Source: Allium sativum (Eukaryota; Streptophyta; Magnoliopsida; Asparagales; Amaryllidaceae). Taken from it: a DNA stretch of 64,000 nucleotides. The notes under the pieces were generated by a model. It saw only the letters and a program-made list of their open reading frames with translations. It was not told the origin of the DNA and searched no databases. The stretch is taken from assembly GCA_030737875.1 (NCBI GenBank), contig CM060912.1, positions 880,113,199-880,177,198 on the forward strand. Direction: 5' to 3'. Positions 35,109 to 47,280 of the stretch are shown piece after piece. Each line of letters opens with the position of its first letter. The first letter of the stretch is position 1. The position numbers were made by a program, and so were the translations under genes.

Positions 35109-36145
35109 TGTAACACCCCGTATTTTCTGTGAACGTCAAACTAATAAATTAAAGTATACTTAATTTTTAGAAGAAGAATTAAGGGAAACAGGTTATGCCA
35201 TTGCGTTCGTTTTGGAATTCTTCTTGAGATAGAGTCCGAATTTTCGTAAATCGGACTCCGTATGAAGAAGTTATGACCTTCAGAAATTTCAGAGATTTAA
35301 ATAAAACAGCTCAGGTTTGAAATTCGAAATTCAAATCACACATCCGGACTAGGCGGGAAATTTCCCGCCCAGGACCCAGATCGAACAGGGGGTCGACCTG
35401 GGTCGCACAGGTCGACCAGGGGGTCGACCTCCCCCATATTTGCAGATTCGAGGACAGATTCATTTTTCTACATTTGGACGCCCGTTCTGACCAGATTCGT
35501 TGATCTCTATGCTACATAAACACCCCTAAGGCCACAGTTTTCTCTACACAACTTCATTTTGTCTATACTCTACCCTAATTCATATCAAAATAAATTAAAG
35601 ACGGGGTTATGCTGCTCAAGTCCTTCATAGAATCAATTTAGAATTCAAGTAGAGATTAAAAGGCTAATTCAACGACTTCAACAACTATTTCTAAGAATCA
35701 AATTAAATCTAAATTAGAAGAACAAATAGTCTACTTCAAGGGAGAGCTATTCAGTTTTAGCATAAAGATCCCAAAATTCAAGACCCTTCTGTAATTTGTA
35801 AGTTCATGTTACTTTTAGAAATAAAAGTTAATTGTGATTCTGACATTGTAATAAATATGAATATGAGATTATGCCTATTTCTATCTGTCTTTCTATATCC
35901 ATTGGATCTATCTCGTTGATAATATTATGTCCATTCTTTGTCTCTTCTTTCCTTCTTCCCTTTTTGTTTTATAGCCAGGCTACTGCGAGCCTGTGCCTGA
36001 TGTCATAAGAGATGAACGTATGTTGGAAATAAAATTGGGCATAACATATGATTTGAACATGACCAGCGCTAAAATTGTGTATAATTGGCCATAATTGAGT
36101 TGTAACTGATTTGAGGACATAACACATGTTGTATTTAAAACTTAA

Positions 36146-36285
36146 AGTATTGGACATATGACTTGGGATTGGAGGCATAATGTATTGGACATATGACTTG
36201 GGATTGGAGGCATAATGTATTGGACATATGACTTCAGATTTAAAACATAAAGTATTGGACATATGACTTGGGATTTGGGGCGTAA
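36146..36285 (+). repeat. 35-38-bp tandem repeat (about 4 units), Z 3' LTR
   Basis: 'tattggacatatgacttggg' recurs four times with spacers of 15-18 nt. The matching part of the 5' LTR is outside the window. Confidence 0.9.
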
Positions 36286-36352
36286 ATTGAACTGTAAATA
36301 TAAGGTATAGTACATGTCGTGGTTTAAGATTTAAAATTGGGGCATATATACA

Positions 36353-36386
<34 letters not shown>

Positions 36387-37528
36387 AGTTTATGATTTGG
36401 AAGAAGAAGATTAGTGTGTATAGTGATGTATGGCTTAGGCATGAAAACAAGATTTACCTTTGTTTTGTAAGTCAGTTACTTTTTAGATTTGAACACCTAA
36501 ATCTAATTGTGACATATAATAAAATGGATATGAGAATATGCCTGATGTAAACTATCCTTTCATTTAAATCTGTGCTTGAGTATATATATTTTTGGAAATC
36601 ATTTTTGACTATGAAACTGGTCCAATCATATCTATCCATGTTGTATATCGGAATTGTAATTCCTTTTTTAAGTTCATGATATAATTCTTATCATATCTAT
36701 ATGCCTGCGATGTATTCCATGCAAAACTTGTCTTTTTAGTACATCAAGTTTATTGGACCATTAACTCTTATCATCGTATGACTATGCCTATCCTTACGAT
36801 GTTCCATCTTGCTTCTCCCCTTATTTTACGAATCTTGGGTTGAATCTCGAAATACATAAGTTATGAACGTGGGGGTAATTGGGTGTAACCTGAAATTGAC
36901 ATTATTTGCCTTAATTTGGAACATGTAGTATGGCATGACTGTTAAGATGCAATTTGGGGAAATTTGACATGAATTATGGAATATGTAATTTTACATATTG
37001 AACCTAGAATTGGCATGAACGACAAAGTATGAAATTGGCATATAAATCAAGTTTTGGGAAAAATTGTTATTGTTGCGAATTTGGGGTAACTTGAGCATTA
37101 AATCTAGATTGGGCGTAAAATGTAACATGACTAGTTTTGGTGAATTTGGTAATTAGCATGTAAATCTAGACTTGGACATTTTTGAAAAATGTGGCATAAT
37201 CTGAAATTGACAAAAATTGTGAATAATTTACATATAAACTATAAATATGTAAATTAGTGAAAAGATGAATATGCCTAACCCAAGGTTAGATTGAGTTGTG
37301 GTGTAAAACAACCCGGAACCGCCCGGCACATCCAGTAACCACAACAACACCTATCTAATGTGAGAGGTTAGTGCATCATGCCCAAGAAAATCCGAGGTTA
37401 GATTGAGTTGTGGTGTAAAACTGCTCGGAACCGCCCGGCACATCCAGTAACCGCAATAACACATATCTAATGTGAGAGGTTGGTGCATTAATAAATCGAT
37501 TAATGCTAATAAACAAGATGAATGACTA

Positions 37529-38190
37529 GGGTTAAGTTCATAGGAACACTTAACCAATATAACATGAATTACTAGGGTTAAGTTAATGAGAAACACTTAA
37601 CCAATATAACTTGATTTTTGGTAAGGTTAAGTTAAAACAAGAGGGAAACACTTAACCAATATAACTTGATTTGTGGTAGGGTTAAGTTGACACAAGAAGG
37701 CAACACTTAACCAAAGTAACATGACAAGTAGGTGGGTTAAGTTAACTTGAATTGATTGATGACACTTAACCAATACAACATGATGAACATGTGGGGTTAA
37801 GTTAACAAGGAAACATTTAACAAATATAACTTGATGAACGAACATGGATTAAGTTAATAAGGAACACTTAACCAACATGACACGATGAATGGTTGGGTTA
37901 AGTTAACATGAATGGACAACACTTAACCAATATGATATAATGTACGGGAGGGTTAAGTACATATCGGGTTGGTGGGTAATATTAGTGAATATAGGCCCAC
38001 AAACTTAACTGTTAAATAAACATGCTTGAATCGATGGAAGGGTTAAGTACATCTCGTGTAGGTGGGTAATATTAATACATATAGGCCCACAAACTTAACC
38101 GTTAAGAAAACATGCTAGAATCGGTGGGAGGTTTAAGTACATCTCGCGTAGGTGGGTAATATTTGTATATATAGGCCCACATACTTAACC
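37529..38190 (+). repeat. GGTTAAGT / ACTTAACC hairpin array, Z 3' LTR
   Basis: Counterpart of 980-1622, with one extra unit near 37656-37680 compared with the 5' LTR. Paired inverted 8-mers recur at 20-45-nt spacing. Confidence 0.85.
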
Positions 38191-39345
38191 AGCAGGTAAC
38201 CCTAGTAACGTGGACCCATTTCAGCAGTAACCCACATAGATGTATCATGGTACCCTGAAGCTAGGCCGGGTAGGGCACGATTACTGGGCTGATTATAAGC
38301 GGTCAAAACAGCGGCAGGGGGCACGTCAGTGTAGGTTCCGACGGTTTACGGGCGTGCACGTACTATGGAGTGGGAAAAAGTAGGCACTGGGTACCAATAG
38401 TTATACACTGTGCATCTTGAATCATGTTGGGTCGCTATCATAAGGACTGATACACCTTATGGTGGGGCCAGCATAGGGTATCTACATGCAAGAGGGGGCC
38501 GATTGACACAGACACAAGAAAAGTTAACACAGTAGGGAGCCGATCGATAGTGTAGTAAGGGTACATCTAACATGTTCATGGAAATTAGGCAGATTGAGGT
38601 GGAATCCTCATCATAGATGTACACCTGAAGGCTACCACAATTACGGGGATTGGGATCACGTTATCATTTTATACAGATTACTAGTTGGGACACTAGTTAG
38701 GTGGTGCACAGATAGATATAGAAATCAGAATAACAAAGTAGTAGCGAAGCAGAGAAAGAGTAGAAGCGCATTCAGTTTATCTTGCCTTACCATATCTATA
38801 CTAATCATATGTTATCCTGTTGTCCTTGTTCTCACGGTATTGTCTTATATTCAGTTTATTCATGTCATGATGCTTTTGCCTGTTTATATGCTGAAAGTCA
38901 CTGGACTTACCAGACTTATGTCTGACCTAGTTTTGTTTCGCCTCTTTTCTTCCGTCCCCCCCCCCAAAGGTTCACAGGGAGGAAATGTTATCACTTAGCT
39001 CAGTTTTCTTTCCAAGCTTGAAGATAGTCGATGTATTGCTTTTGGACTCTCTCTTCCATTGTCATGGCTGGTTCCTGCTTCATTGGGGAATATCATTGTT
39101 GTTTTTATGCTTCTTTTATATTTGGAAGTTTTTAGATCAAGACAGAAGTTCTATGTATTACTTTTAAGTACGAATGAGACATCTGTTGTAAAAGCTTGAC
39201 TGAACCATATTGTTTATAAAATGACTTTATTTTTCGTTGCTTTATTTTTCTGTCTTGTAATTTATCTGCATCTTTTACCTAAAATGCTCCACCATAGTTA
39301 AGGCATTCCCTTTGTGAGTGACTTTAACGGAGGTGGCGTGTTTCA

Positions 39346-39640
39346 CGTTCTAAGCTCGCAACGGCCACAAAACAATTCCAAATGATATGAAATTTGAAAC
39401 TCTGCTGTATTACAAAAATTCGGACTCGATGAATCCAATTTCTTCGAATTCTGAGATTGCTTGCAAAAACACTATTTTACGTGTTAATTAAATAGAGTTA
39501 ATATTTATTCGATTTCAAAATTCTTCCAATCTTCGATAATAAATTTATATTATCGTTTACATTCACTTAAAATTTTCCATAAGCTTTGAAATCAATTTAA
39601 TTCCATATTAAATTCCATATTCGATTTACTTATATTAAAT
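39346..39640 (-). mobile_element. Fragment of an A/B/C-type LTR (target of Z)
   Basis: The sequence 'ggccacaaaac...atgaaatttgaaact...tcttcgaattctgagattg' matches, with much divergence, the promoter-side block of the LTRs of A, B and C. No LTR terminus or partner is visible. It is the oldest layer on this side, since Z is inserted next to it. Confidence 0.6.
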
Positions 39641-39654
39641 AACTCGTTTGGTTT

Positions 39655-39789
39655 CAAGTCGTCACTAGACATGACGCTATTTTGTTACCGTCAGGTTATA
39701 TAGCGACAACTTTTAGCTATTGTTGGTGACGACTTGCGACGGCCACTGCCAGCTAAATGCCATCACTAATTAATGTTTTTCTTTTAGTG
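39655..39789 (-). mobile_element. Possible CACTA-type transposon end
   Basis: On the - strand the segment starts CACTAAAAGAAAAACATTA and continues 'TAGTGATGGC', resembling CACTA (En/Spm-type) termini with their subterminal 'gtgacg' repeats. A 'CACTAG' lies at the other side (39663) but without a matching inverted repeat or 3-bp TSD. It could be a terminal fragment; confidence is low. Confidence 0.35.
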
Positions 39790-40109
39790 TTGTTACACAT
39801 TTTCATTTAATATCAAGTTATTTTATTTTATTTTATTTATTTGTACCACTAGGATTAAAGTATTAAGTTCAAATTAGTGCATCATCAAATACATCAAAGA
39901 TAGAATGGTTTTAGAAATACAAATACAATTGCAACACATCTTCACATATGCATCTCATAATTTCTCTCCTCCTGGATTCTATACATTCGTTGTACTTCAG
40001 ACGTATTTGACTTATAAACAAACATTACTACATCTTTTCTCTTTGTTTGTTTCTAATAAGGAATCGTTCCATATTTGTCATTTTCTCTTGATGTTAAGAA
40101 GCTCGAAAT
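39790..40109. other. AT-rich stretch without recognised features
   Basis: Between the possible CACTA end and the LINE tail I see only AT-rich sequence and a short + strand frame (39905 onwards) without protein-like composition. Confidence 0.6.
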
Positions 40110-42440
40110 TTCATTACATTTTTTCTTTTATAAAAACACAAATATATAAACATTAGATGGAGAAAAATTGTCTTACTCCGATGGTTCACAAAAACAGTAC
40201 AGTAGTGATAATTGCAACTCTGACCGTGAAACAAAACTGAGCATCGCTCAAACGATAATAAGGCCTAAACAATAATAAGCCAAGCGGAAAAATCTTAAGA
40301 ACACAAATGCAAAATCAAACCCAAAACAATCATCCCAAGTGTAGACCGGAGCTAGATCAACCTAAACGGTTTCCCAACAATGCTCCCTCTGCAGGCAAAA
40401 CCAGCTAATCTATCCTAGGAACTCTGCTACAAGCCGCTACCAGATCCACCAAAACCATTCAGCCATTCCTCATAATGTCACAAGATGTAGCAAGGAGCAA
40501 GTCAAACCTAGAAATCCATACCAATCGTTTGCAACATAAGAACGACCATGAGCAACAACTACCAAAGCAGAACCTTAAAAAAAAAAGGACCCCTCACACA
40601 CACACAAATACAAAAACGCTATAGACAAGCAACACAATCAATCCACCCTCTCTTTCGGATGAGAGTCCCTAGCAATTGAGAAAACACAAGACAAGGACTG
40701 AGGTTTGCCATGAAGGGCCTTCCTTTAAAAGAAAATTAAACATCATTTGTAACCTTTTAGTTGATGGTAGATGAAAGCATAGGCGAATCCTTAGATACCA
40801 CCTTTTTTCGGAAACACCAAAGATTCCACTAGATGAGACAAGGAATTGGCCTAAAAATAATCGACATTAGATACTTTCTAAGACCCCTAACCCACTAGGC
40901 ACGAAGTAGGTCCATCAGAGAAGGATGAACCACTCTCAAATAGATCAAACTCCCAAAGAAGGACAAAACCTCATTAGCACACTCACTGTTCGAAAATAAG
41001 TGTGCTAACAACTCCTAAGAATCGACTTGGCAACACCAACAATAAAACATGAGAGGGATGCTTATCCTCAAAATATTAGCATCCAGAGGGAGATCATCAT
41101 GAAGGATCTTCCAGATAACTATGGATACCTTTGGAGGAATGCACTTGTCCCAAATGAAGGTAAAAGTCGGGATTCTAGTTATTGGAATTTTGGCAGAATT
41201 CCAAACAACCCTGAGATTGAAAGGGCCTCTGTTCCAGAGAAAGCCTCGATCGTAGGCGTTTGAGAAAGACTTAATCGACTGTCATCCTTTTCCACGTCTC
41301 ACTAGCGTAAAACAGAGTCCTGAAAAAGTACGAAGGTAATAAGCATCAGTACTTAGCATAAAGAAACGATGCTCAAACAGAGTCGTTTTCCCGAAATCAT
41401 ACCCATAGCTTACAAGAGTACGCCTTGCAGACATCTAATTCCGTAAACCTAGACAACCTCTCGCTTGGGGCGACAAATTGTCTCCTAGGAAACCTAATGA
41501 TGACTTTTAGCGTTGTTTTACTTACCCCGCAAGAAAGACGAAGCCAAGTAACGATAGGAGTGAAAAAGAAGTAGGCATAATGGATGCAAATACATAAGTG
41601 CCAAGAGAGTGCAGCACTAACTTGATGAGCACTAGCCTCCCAGCCTGGGAGATAAGACACATGTTCTACCTAAATATCTTCAACCTAGCTTTATCTATTA
41701 GGGGCTTGAAAACATCATTTTGTTTGCGACCTCGGTAAAGAACGATGCCGAGATAAGTAAGAGGGAGGGAGGCTACCAAAAAATTTGAGGTCTCGATCCA
41801 TGAGACCCTTCAATGGGCCATAGCCTTAGTAGGAATGAAGCAGCTCTTCGAAGCATTGATTAACTACCCCGAACACCATTTGTAAAGGTGAAGGAAAGAT
41901 AGGAGTCGATGGATGGATCATCGGTCCCAATCATGAAAATAATGATATCGTCTGCAAATGAAAAAAGGAGATCACTGGGCGTCTACTTAGGATACCAAAG
42001 CGATAAACTTTTCTTGAAATAGTTAATGAATGCACCTCTCAGAGAAGAGCTTCGGCAATAATGAAAAAAAGTGTGGGGGATAACGGTCTACCCTGACGAA
42101 GTCCTCTCCCTGAAGGGAAAAAAACCTTTAGCCACACCAATGATAAGAAACGAAAACCAACATTTCGAAATGAGTCTCTAAATAAAATCGATTAAAGGCT
42201 CGGGGAAGCTAAAAGAATGGAGGACCCTAATGATGAAGAACCAAGACATGCAGTCATAAGTTTTAGTCATATCAAGCTTAATCACCACATTGGAACCATA
42301 GATGTTTTGACCGATCTGTGAGATAAGCTCTTGGGCTAAAAAGACATTGTCTGTGATTAGGCGACCTTTGACAAAGTCAATACGAGACAAGGAGATAACA
42401 TGATTGAGGATAGGCACAAGCCTGGAAAACAAAATCAATG
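40110..42440 (-). pseudogene. LINE (plant L1-type) remnant: reverse transcriptase and zf-RVT region
   Basis: On the - strand 42438-42178 encodes the RT finger/palm start, including FVKGRLITDNVFLAQELI and NVVIKLDMTKTYD; the D of the last motif is the first catalytic Asp. Further on, in shifted frames, are remnants of the 'GLRQG' and ADD regions (near 42120-41930). Near 41190-40980 is a zinc-binding zf-RVT-like stretch (IWDKCIPPKVSIVIWKIL...CWCC...HLF). A long 3' UTR runs to an A-rich tail (about 40110-40135). Many frameshifts and stops are present. The 5' part (ORF1, endonuclease) is missing, as in typical 5'-truncated insertions. No TSD recognised. Confidence 0.82.
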
Positions 42441-44695
42441 TTGGTTTTGGCTACAGAAGTTGTTCTATTGCATTTACGGTGAAGTTCCGATCCCTTTCCA
42501 TATATATGCCGAAAAGAAAGCTCGGACATAGAAGCTACACTGCTATTCTGTTTTTTAGTTTTTAATCATTTTGTTTTGAACTCAAAATTAAATGAACCAT
42601 AGATTTTGAATTTTAAACTTTAAATTAATTCTATATTTGGTTTAGGGGTTAAATAATGTTAATCAATAAATAATTAATATGAGAACTTGACTTGGAGAAA
42701 TAAAAAAATCAATGTGACAAAAATAAATTTATTTAATTAATGCATTTTTTAATATGATGGTTCTTGTCCTTTTGAGAATTTATAAATAAGACATTATAAC
42801 ACTCACTTTTTTTCACAATTTATAGGACAAAATGTTACAACTCCACTATTGTTTTTTTCCCTTTAAACATCGAAAAAATCTATAGGAATTCATGTTAGAT
42901 TTCTTCTTCCTCCAACCTGTCCTTCTCTTATTTTATAATTTTATGGATCTAAAAGACATATATGTATTTCCTTTTATATACGAGAGGAATAAAATTGTGG
43001 TGGAGATCGTGGAACAAGAAAATCCAAGAGATAATGAAACAAGATTTGTCACTGTTCTATAAGTGAAATCTTAAACATTTCTTCTTTTATGTTTGAATAG
43101 CGAATTTCCATGGATTTGGTTATGCCTTGGAGTTTGAGGGTTGACAAAAATATTATACTCAAAACTATCTCGAAGTTCCTCTTTTATCCCGTAATGTCAA
43201 TTCAGTGGATAAAATAAATGTTGCTTACATAGATCCTATGGAATTTGTTAATGAAATAATTTCATTCAGCCTCCTATCCCATTTTGCTTCCTCTCTTCTA
43301 TTTGTTTTGTTTATTTTTTTCTGGTTCTTAAATGGGATAAGAGTTTAGGATACAAATTTTATCTGTATTCCAAATCTCTTATTCCACTATATTTTTCTAG
43401 AATGGAGAATTAGCATTACGCTAGATAAGAATGAATAATTCATTCATAATGAATAGCACATATGTGTGTATACACACACAGTTAATTAACGTATGTAACG
43501 TATCACGAATGTGTAGCATCCATATTTTAGGTATTTTATTTTATTTGTTTATTTCTCTCATTTGGAGATTGAATAATTTATTAAGAGATTAATTGATTTA
43601 TTAATTGATTTATTGCATGACTAATTGATTTTTAGGCTAATTTTTGTTAGAATTATAATTCCCGTAATTTAAATTATGGAAAGAGTATCCATCTAATTTC
43701 CATAAATTGGTTTGATTTTCTACTTTTCATTCTAAAAAGAGGCATTTGATTTAACTAAGAATATTTATAAACAAAAAGGAAGAGATATAAAAATTACAAA
43801 TTTATTCTCCGTAATTTATGTTGTGTGTCAAAAATAAAAAGAAATAATTCGTTCCTTCTAATTTCAAATGATGTAATTCTTTCATTTTGTGTTAAATTAA
43901 TTTACAGAAATCATATTGGAAAATCCATTTTAGAAATCTAATTCTAGCAAATTAAATATGAAAATATGGTTATTATTCTATTTATTGTTGTTAAGGAAAA
44001 TTATGGGAATTCCTTAATAAGCCTTAATTTTACTTTAACGAGTTGACATGACTAAATTATAAAAATAATTTCCTATGACAAGTAACATGAGGACATGAGG
44101 TTAGTATTACTTCTGTAAGGTAAATCTGCCTAACTAATCTGACTAACAATTATTATGAAAAGTTGGACTAATATGAGACGTTGTAGTATTACGGTTCATC
44201 TTATGATAAAAGAGCCTGCTTTAGGAATTTAGATATTAAGTTGTTATGGGATCAGCGTTGCAGTATTAGTGATCACTGAAGGCCCGCCTCTTTCCATATA
44301 GATTTTCCTTAAGGCGTACATGTATAAAGTGGCAGTTGATTAGCCCTATGGTACTATGTGATTTTTTGGCCACCTTATTCCATACATTGTATTAAATGAT
44401 CGGAAATTAGTTAGGAAGTGGTATCTCTAAAATGGTCTACTTCTTATTAAGTATTAAGTGATTGGTTTAAAGCCCACCTTGGGATTAGGTCTTAAAAACT
44501 AAAGGTTCCACCTGCCCTAAAGGGAAGTATTAAGTAGCTAGGAGATTAATACACAATGTCAGCTAGATAGTAACAGAGGGGCCCCATAGGTTAGGACATT
44601 TTCTATCCTATAGGCAGTGGTTGTTTATTATCTTTGGCATTAATAGTTATATTTATTTATTGGGATGGGTTACACGGTCTACTATGGAATGAAGG
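42441..44695. other. AT-rich DNA without recognised genes or repeats
   Basis: About 2.25 kb with no convincing coding frame, no LTR terminus and no tandem array. A small alternating palindrome 'gtgtgtatacacacac' lies near 43465. It may be unique intergenic DNA or a repeat too old to recognise. Confidence 0.5.
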
Positions 44696-45144
44696 TGTAA
44701 CAACTCGAATTTTCAAGATATGGAAATTAATTAATAAAATAAAAAATTGTAAAAAATTATTTTGGCTACGGAATTTGCATCGTTGGGTCCGTTGCAATTT
44801 TCTAGTCAATTTACATATTTTTTTGTTAGAAACAGGCTTAAAACAAAGAAATTATGGCAAAATGAAAATCAAAGAGAACAAGAAAAAAAGAAGAGGAAAA
44901 AAGCACCCAGCGTAGGTCGACCTAGGTTGGGGTTGTCGACCAACCAAGGCATTTGGGCACAAGTCATTCCCAGATTGAAGCGAGAATGGGCGAATTTATT
45001 TTCTTCATAACTATGTTGAGTTGGGTTGATTTTATTGGTTTAGACTTCAAATTTTTGTGACATGGCATGTTCTTATTGGTCGCATGACGTGTATAGCCTA
45101 GATTAAATCAAGAAATCCAACGACCTTGGATTCCTAACCTAACC

Positions 45145-45153
45145 TATAAATAG
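45145..45153 (+). promoter_or_regulatory. TATA box in LTR E
   Basis: TATAAATAG followed about 30 bp later by a CA-rich, T-rich leader ('ttattcacaacacaatctct'), the usual layout of a plant LTR promoter. Confidence 0.55.
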
Positions 45154-45651
45154 ACCCCTTGACAAAGCTCATTATTCACAACACAATCTCTTTTGTCTAG
45201 GTTCTCTTTTGAGACAGATCTGAATTAAAACCTTATTAGGGGAATAGATTTATAAAAATAGATATTAATATATATATATATACCTTTTTTGACAACGGGA
45301 TCTATAGGGGCCACGGAGCAACGCATTGGACCACGGGAGAACTGTAATTATTTTAGAATTTTGATAATTTAGGAAAATATGGTTTCTAATAGTTATAGAG
45401 TTTTATGTAGTTTTTCTTTACACTTTTCTTACGGTTTTTGTCATTTTTCTATAAGTTAGGATTTTCTATAAGTATATTTTTACAAGCTATTTTATAAAGA
45501 TTTTTAGTATTTTTCTTACGGTTTTAATTCATTTAAGTATTGTAATATATTCTCTAAGTCTTCTTCCCTGTTTATATGTTTTTCAGTTATATTACAGTTT
45601 CTATACTTATTTGTGGTTTATGCCTAAAACATGTCTATAACTATAAATTAT

Positions 45652-45656
45652 AGTAC
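45652..45656. repeat. TSD of solo LTR C (left copy), AGTAC
   Basis: AGTAC precedes the TGTAATGACCC terminus at 45657 and is repeated at 60130-60134 after the GTCACA terminus. Confidence 0.88.
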
Positions 45657-46189
45657 TGTAATGACCCGTCGTCTCGAACCTATCGCTAGACCGACTTGAA
45701 ATGACCAGAAAAGCGGATTGTTATGAAAACATGACGCATCGGAACACAAAACAAGAGAGCTTTTCATTGCTATTACGACAACTTAACATAAGAGTACAAG
45801 AATATAAGAGTGCGTAAATAAAAGATACACGGCAGAAAATAAATATCAAAGAATAAATTAGATAGTAGCAGAAATATAATACATGAATACAATGCCCAGC
45901 GGAAAACATAAACTAACACGGCGGAAGACCATACAAAGCAATTCATAGTACAGCTCTAGCCATAATCAAGCATCCAGTGAAAAGAAAAGATACGCCAAAC
46001 CAAAATTATTGGCTGCCCCTGTGGAAAATATGGGCATCTACAGTTTAGGTGAAAAACAATGAACTCTGAGCCAGTCATGGGACTGGTGTAAGAACTAAGA
46101 ACGGTTATTTTAAAAACTTTATTTTAAAGTTGACAAATCACGGACCATGTCGCATGACATGAAACGGGTTTCCTCCATAAAAATACCAT

Positions 46190-47280
46190 TAAAAACAAAA
46201 CTTGAAATGCTTTTCGAAAAATGAAGCTATTATAAGACTCAGGTCCCATCACACAATGCAGGCGCAAGCCGGAGGGTAGAGTTTTACCATATAATAGTCA
46301 AACATGATTGATAAGCAAAATTTCTCTTTTATTATTATAAGTGCATAGTGCAGAAAATAATTTTAGAAATAAATTTATCAATCTTAGATGGCATAATACC
46401 CCATCTTATTGTGTCGCCATATACGTTTACAACTAAAAATGAAGGGTTCATATTGCAAATTGGGTTTCCATCATGAGCCGAGACAAGGGATCTTCCTCAT
46501 CTGAACTTTGGAACATCTCTAGCAGAATGTCCTAGGGAACATATCCCTTTGGAGCGGCAGGACTGGTCAGCTCTAAGTTATTGATTAGTCAGTGCCTCAA
46601 CAATACGTTTCCCGGTCCTATTGGACCTCTTGGTCAGTACGTCGACCATTCTAGCCTTGTGCGGCCATACCCGAGGGCTCTCGATTCCAACATCCACAGA
46701 AGTAAAATGTCTGGGCTCCATACCATGGCATCACTTATAGCTAGAACTTGCTAGTTAAAAACAAAATCCGTAATGCTTTTTGAAAAATGAAGCTATTATA
46801 AGACTCAGGTCCCATCATACAATGCAAGCGCAAGTCGGAGGATAGAGTTTTACCTTATAATAGCCAAACATGATTGATACGCGAAATTTCTCTTGTATTA
46901 TTGTAATTTCATAGTGTAGAAAACAATTTCAAAAATAAATATATCAATCTTAGACGGCATAATAACCATTCCTATTATGTCGCCATATTGGAAATTGGGT
47001 TTCAATCATGAGCCGAGGCAAGAGATCTTCCTCATCCAAACATCGAAACATCTCTAGCAGAATGTCCTAGGGAACATATCCTTTTGGAGCGGCCGGGCCG
47101 GTCATCTCTAAGTCGTTGATTAGTCATTACCTGAACAATACTTTCCTAGTCTTATTGGACCTCTTGATCAGTACGTCGACCATTCTGGCCTTGTGCGGCC
47201 ATACCCGAGGGCCCTCGATTCCAACATCCACATAAGTAAAATGTCTGGGCTCCATATCATGACATCACTTCTAGTTAGAA
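46190..47280 (-). repeat. ~560-bp tandem duplication in solo LTR C
   Basis: Sequence from 'aatgcttttcgaaaaatgaa' (46206) to 'gacatcact...tagctagaa' recurs from 46770 to about 47280. Both copies contain the conserved 'tataagactcaggtcccatc' block and the 'cggtc...ttattggacctcttg' stretch. A and B have one copy, so the duplication is specific to this lineage. Confidence 0.85.

Larger units (their letters stand above)
1..39345 (+). mobile_element. Element Z: Ty3/gypsy Tekay/Del-like LTR retrotransposon, internally deleted, host of A and B
   Basis: Two homologous long terminal sequences (1-2739, truncated, and 35109-39345) bracket a tRNA-iMet-type primer site, degraded gag-pol scraps and a polypurine tract, which defines a + strand LTR retrotransposon. 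The LTR begins TGTAACACCCCG and ends GTGTTTCA. The stretch just before the 3' LTR has the 'ttcggggacgaaat...aaggaggggagaa' arrangement common at the 3' end of Tekay/Del chromoviruses. Without the nested element A, only about 2.3 kb of internal sequence remains, so most of RT and RNase H is deleted. The 5' end and left TSD lie outside the window; the right flank begins CGTTC. The two LTRs differ by many substitutions and indels, so the insertion is old. Confidence 0.88.
35109..39345 (+). repeat. Z 3' LTR (complete, 4237 bp)
   Basis: Begins TGTAACACCCCGTATTTTC and ends GTGTTTCA. It contains a short GC-rich segment with repeated 'ggtcgac' motifs (35340-35440), a leader-like stretch followed by TTT|GTAAGTT (a good 5' splice site, first base 35798), ~35-bp repeats (36146-36285), the ~114-bp duplication (37282-37480), the hairpin array (37529-38190) and a pyrimidine-rich tract near 38940-38970. 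A 134-codon frame at 38594-38998 corresponds to a 109-codon one in the 5' LTR but is shifted and truncated there, so it is probably not a gene. Confidence 0.9.
44696..45656 (+). mobile_element. LTR-like element E, left part (split by C)
   Basis: Starts TGTAACAACTCGAATTTTC, the same kind of terminus as Z. It has a short 'aggtcgacctagg...gtcgacc' GC patch (about 44914-44943) as in Z and F, then a TATAAATAG box (45145) and a leader-like stretch. It is cut at 45656 by solo LTR C and continues at 60135. No primer site or internal region is seen, so it may be a solo or 5'-partial LTR. Its right end is hidden by F. Confidence 0.6.

Noticed and set aside
38594..38998. 134-codon + strand frame in Z LTR, partly shared with 2026-2355
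   Set aside because: The two copies diverge in frame and end at different stops. Shared sequence is explained by LTR homology, and no domain is recognisable.
39663..39789. Complete CACTA-type MITE
   Set aside because: Both ends show CACTA/TAGTG, but the inverted repeats do not match and there is no 3-bp TSD, so only a possible terminal fragment is reported.
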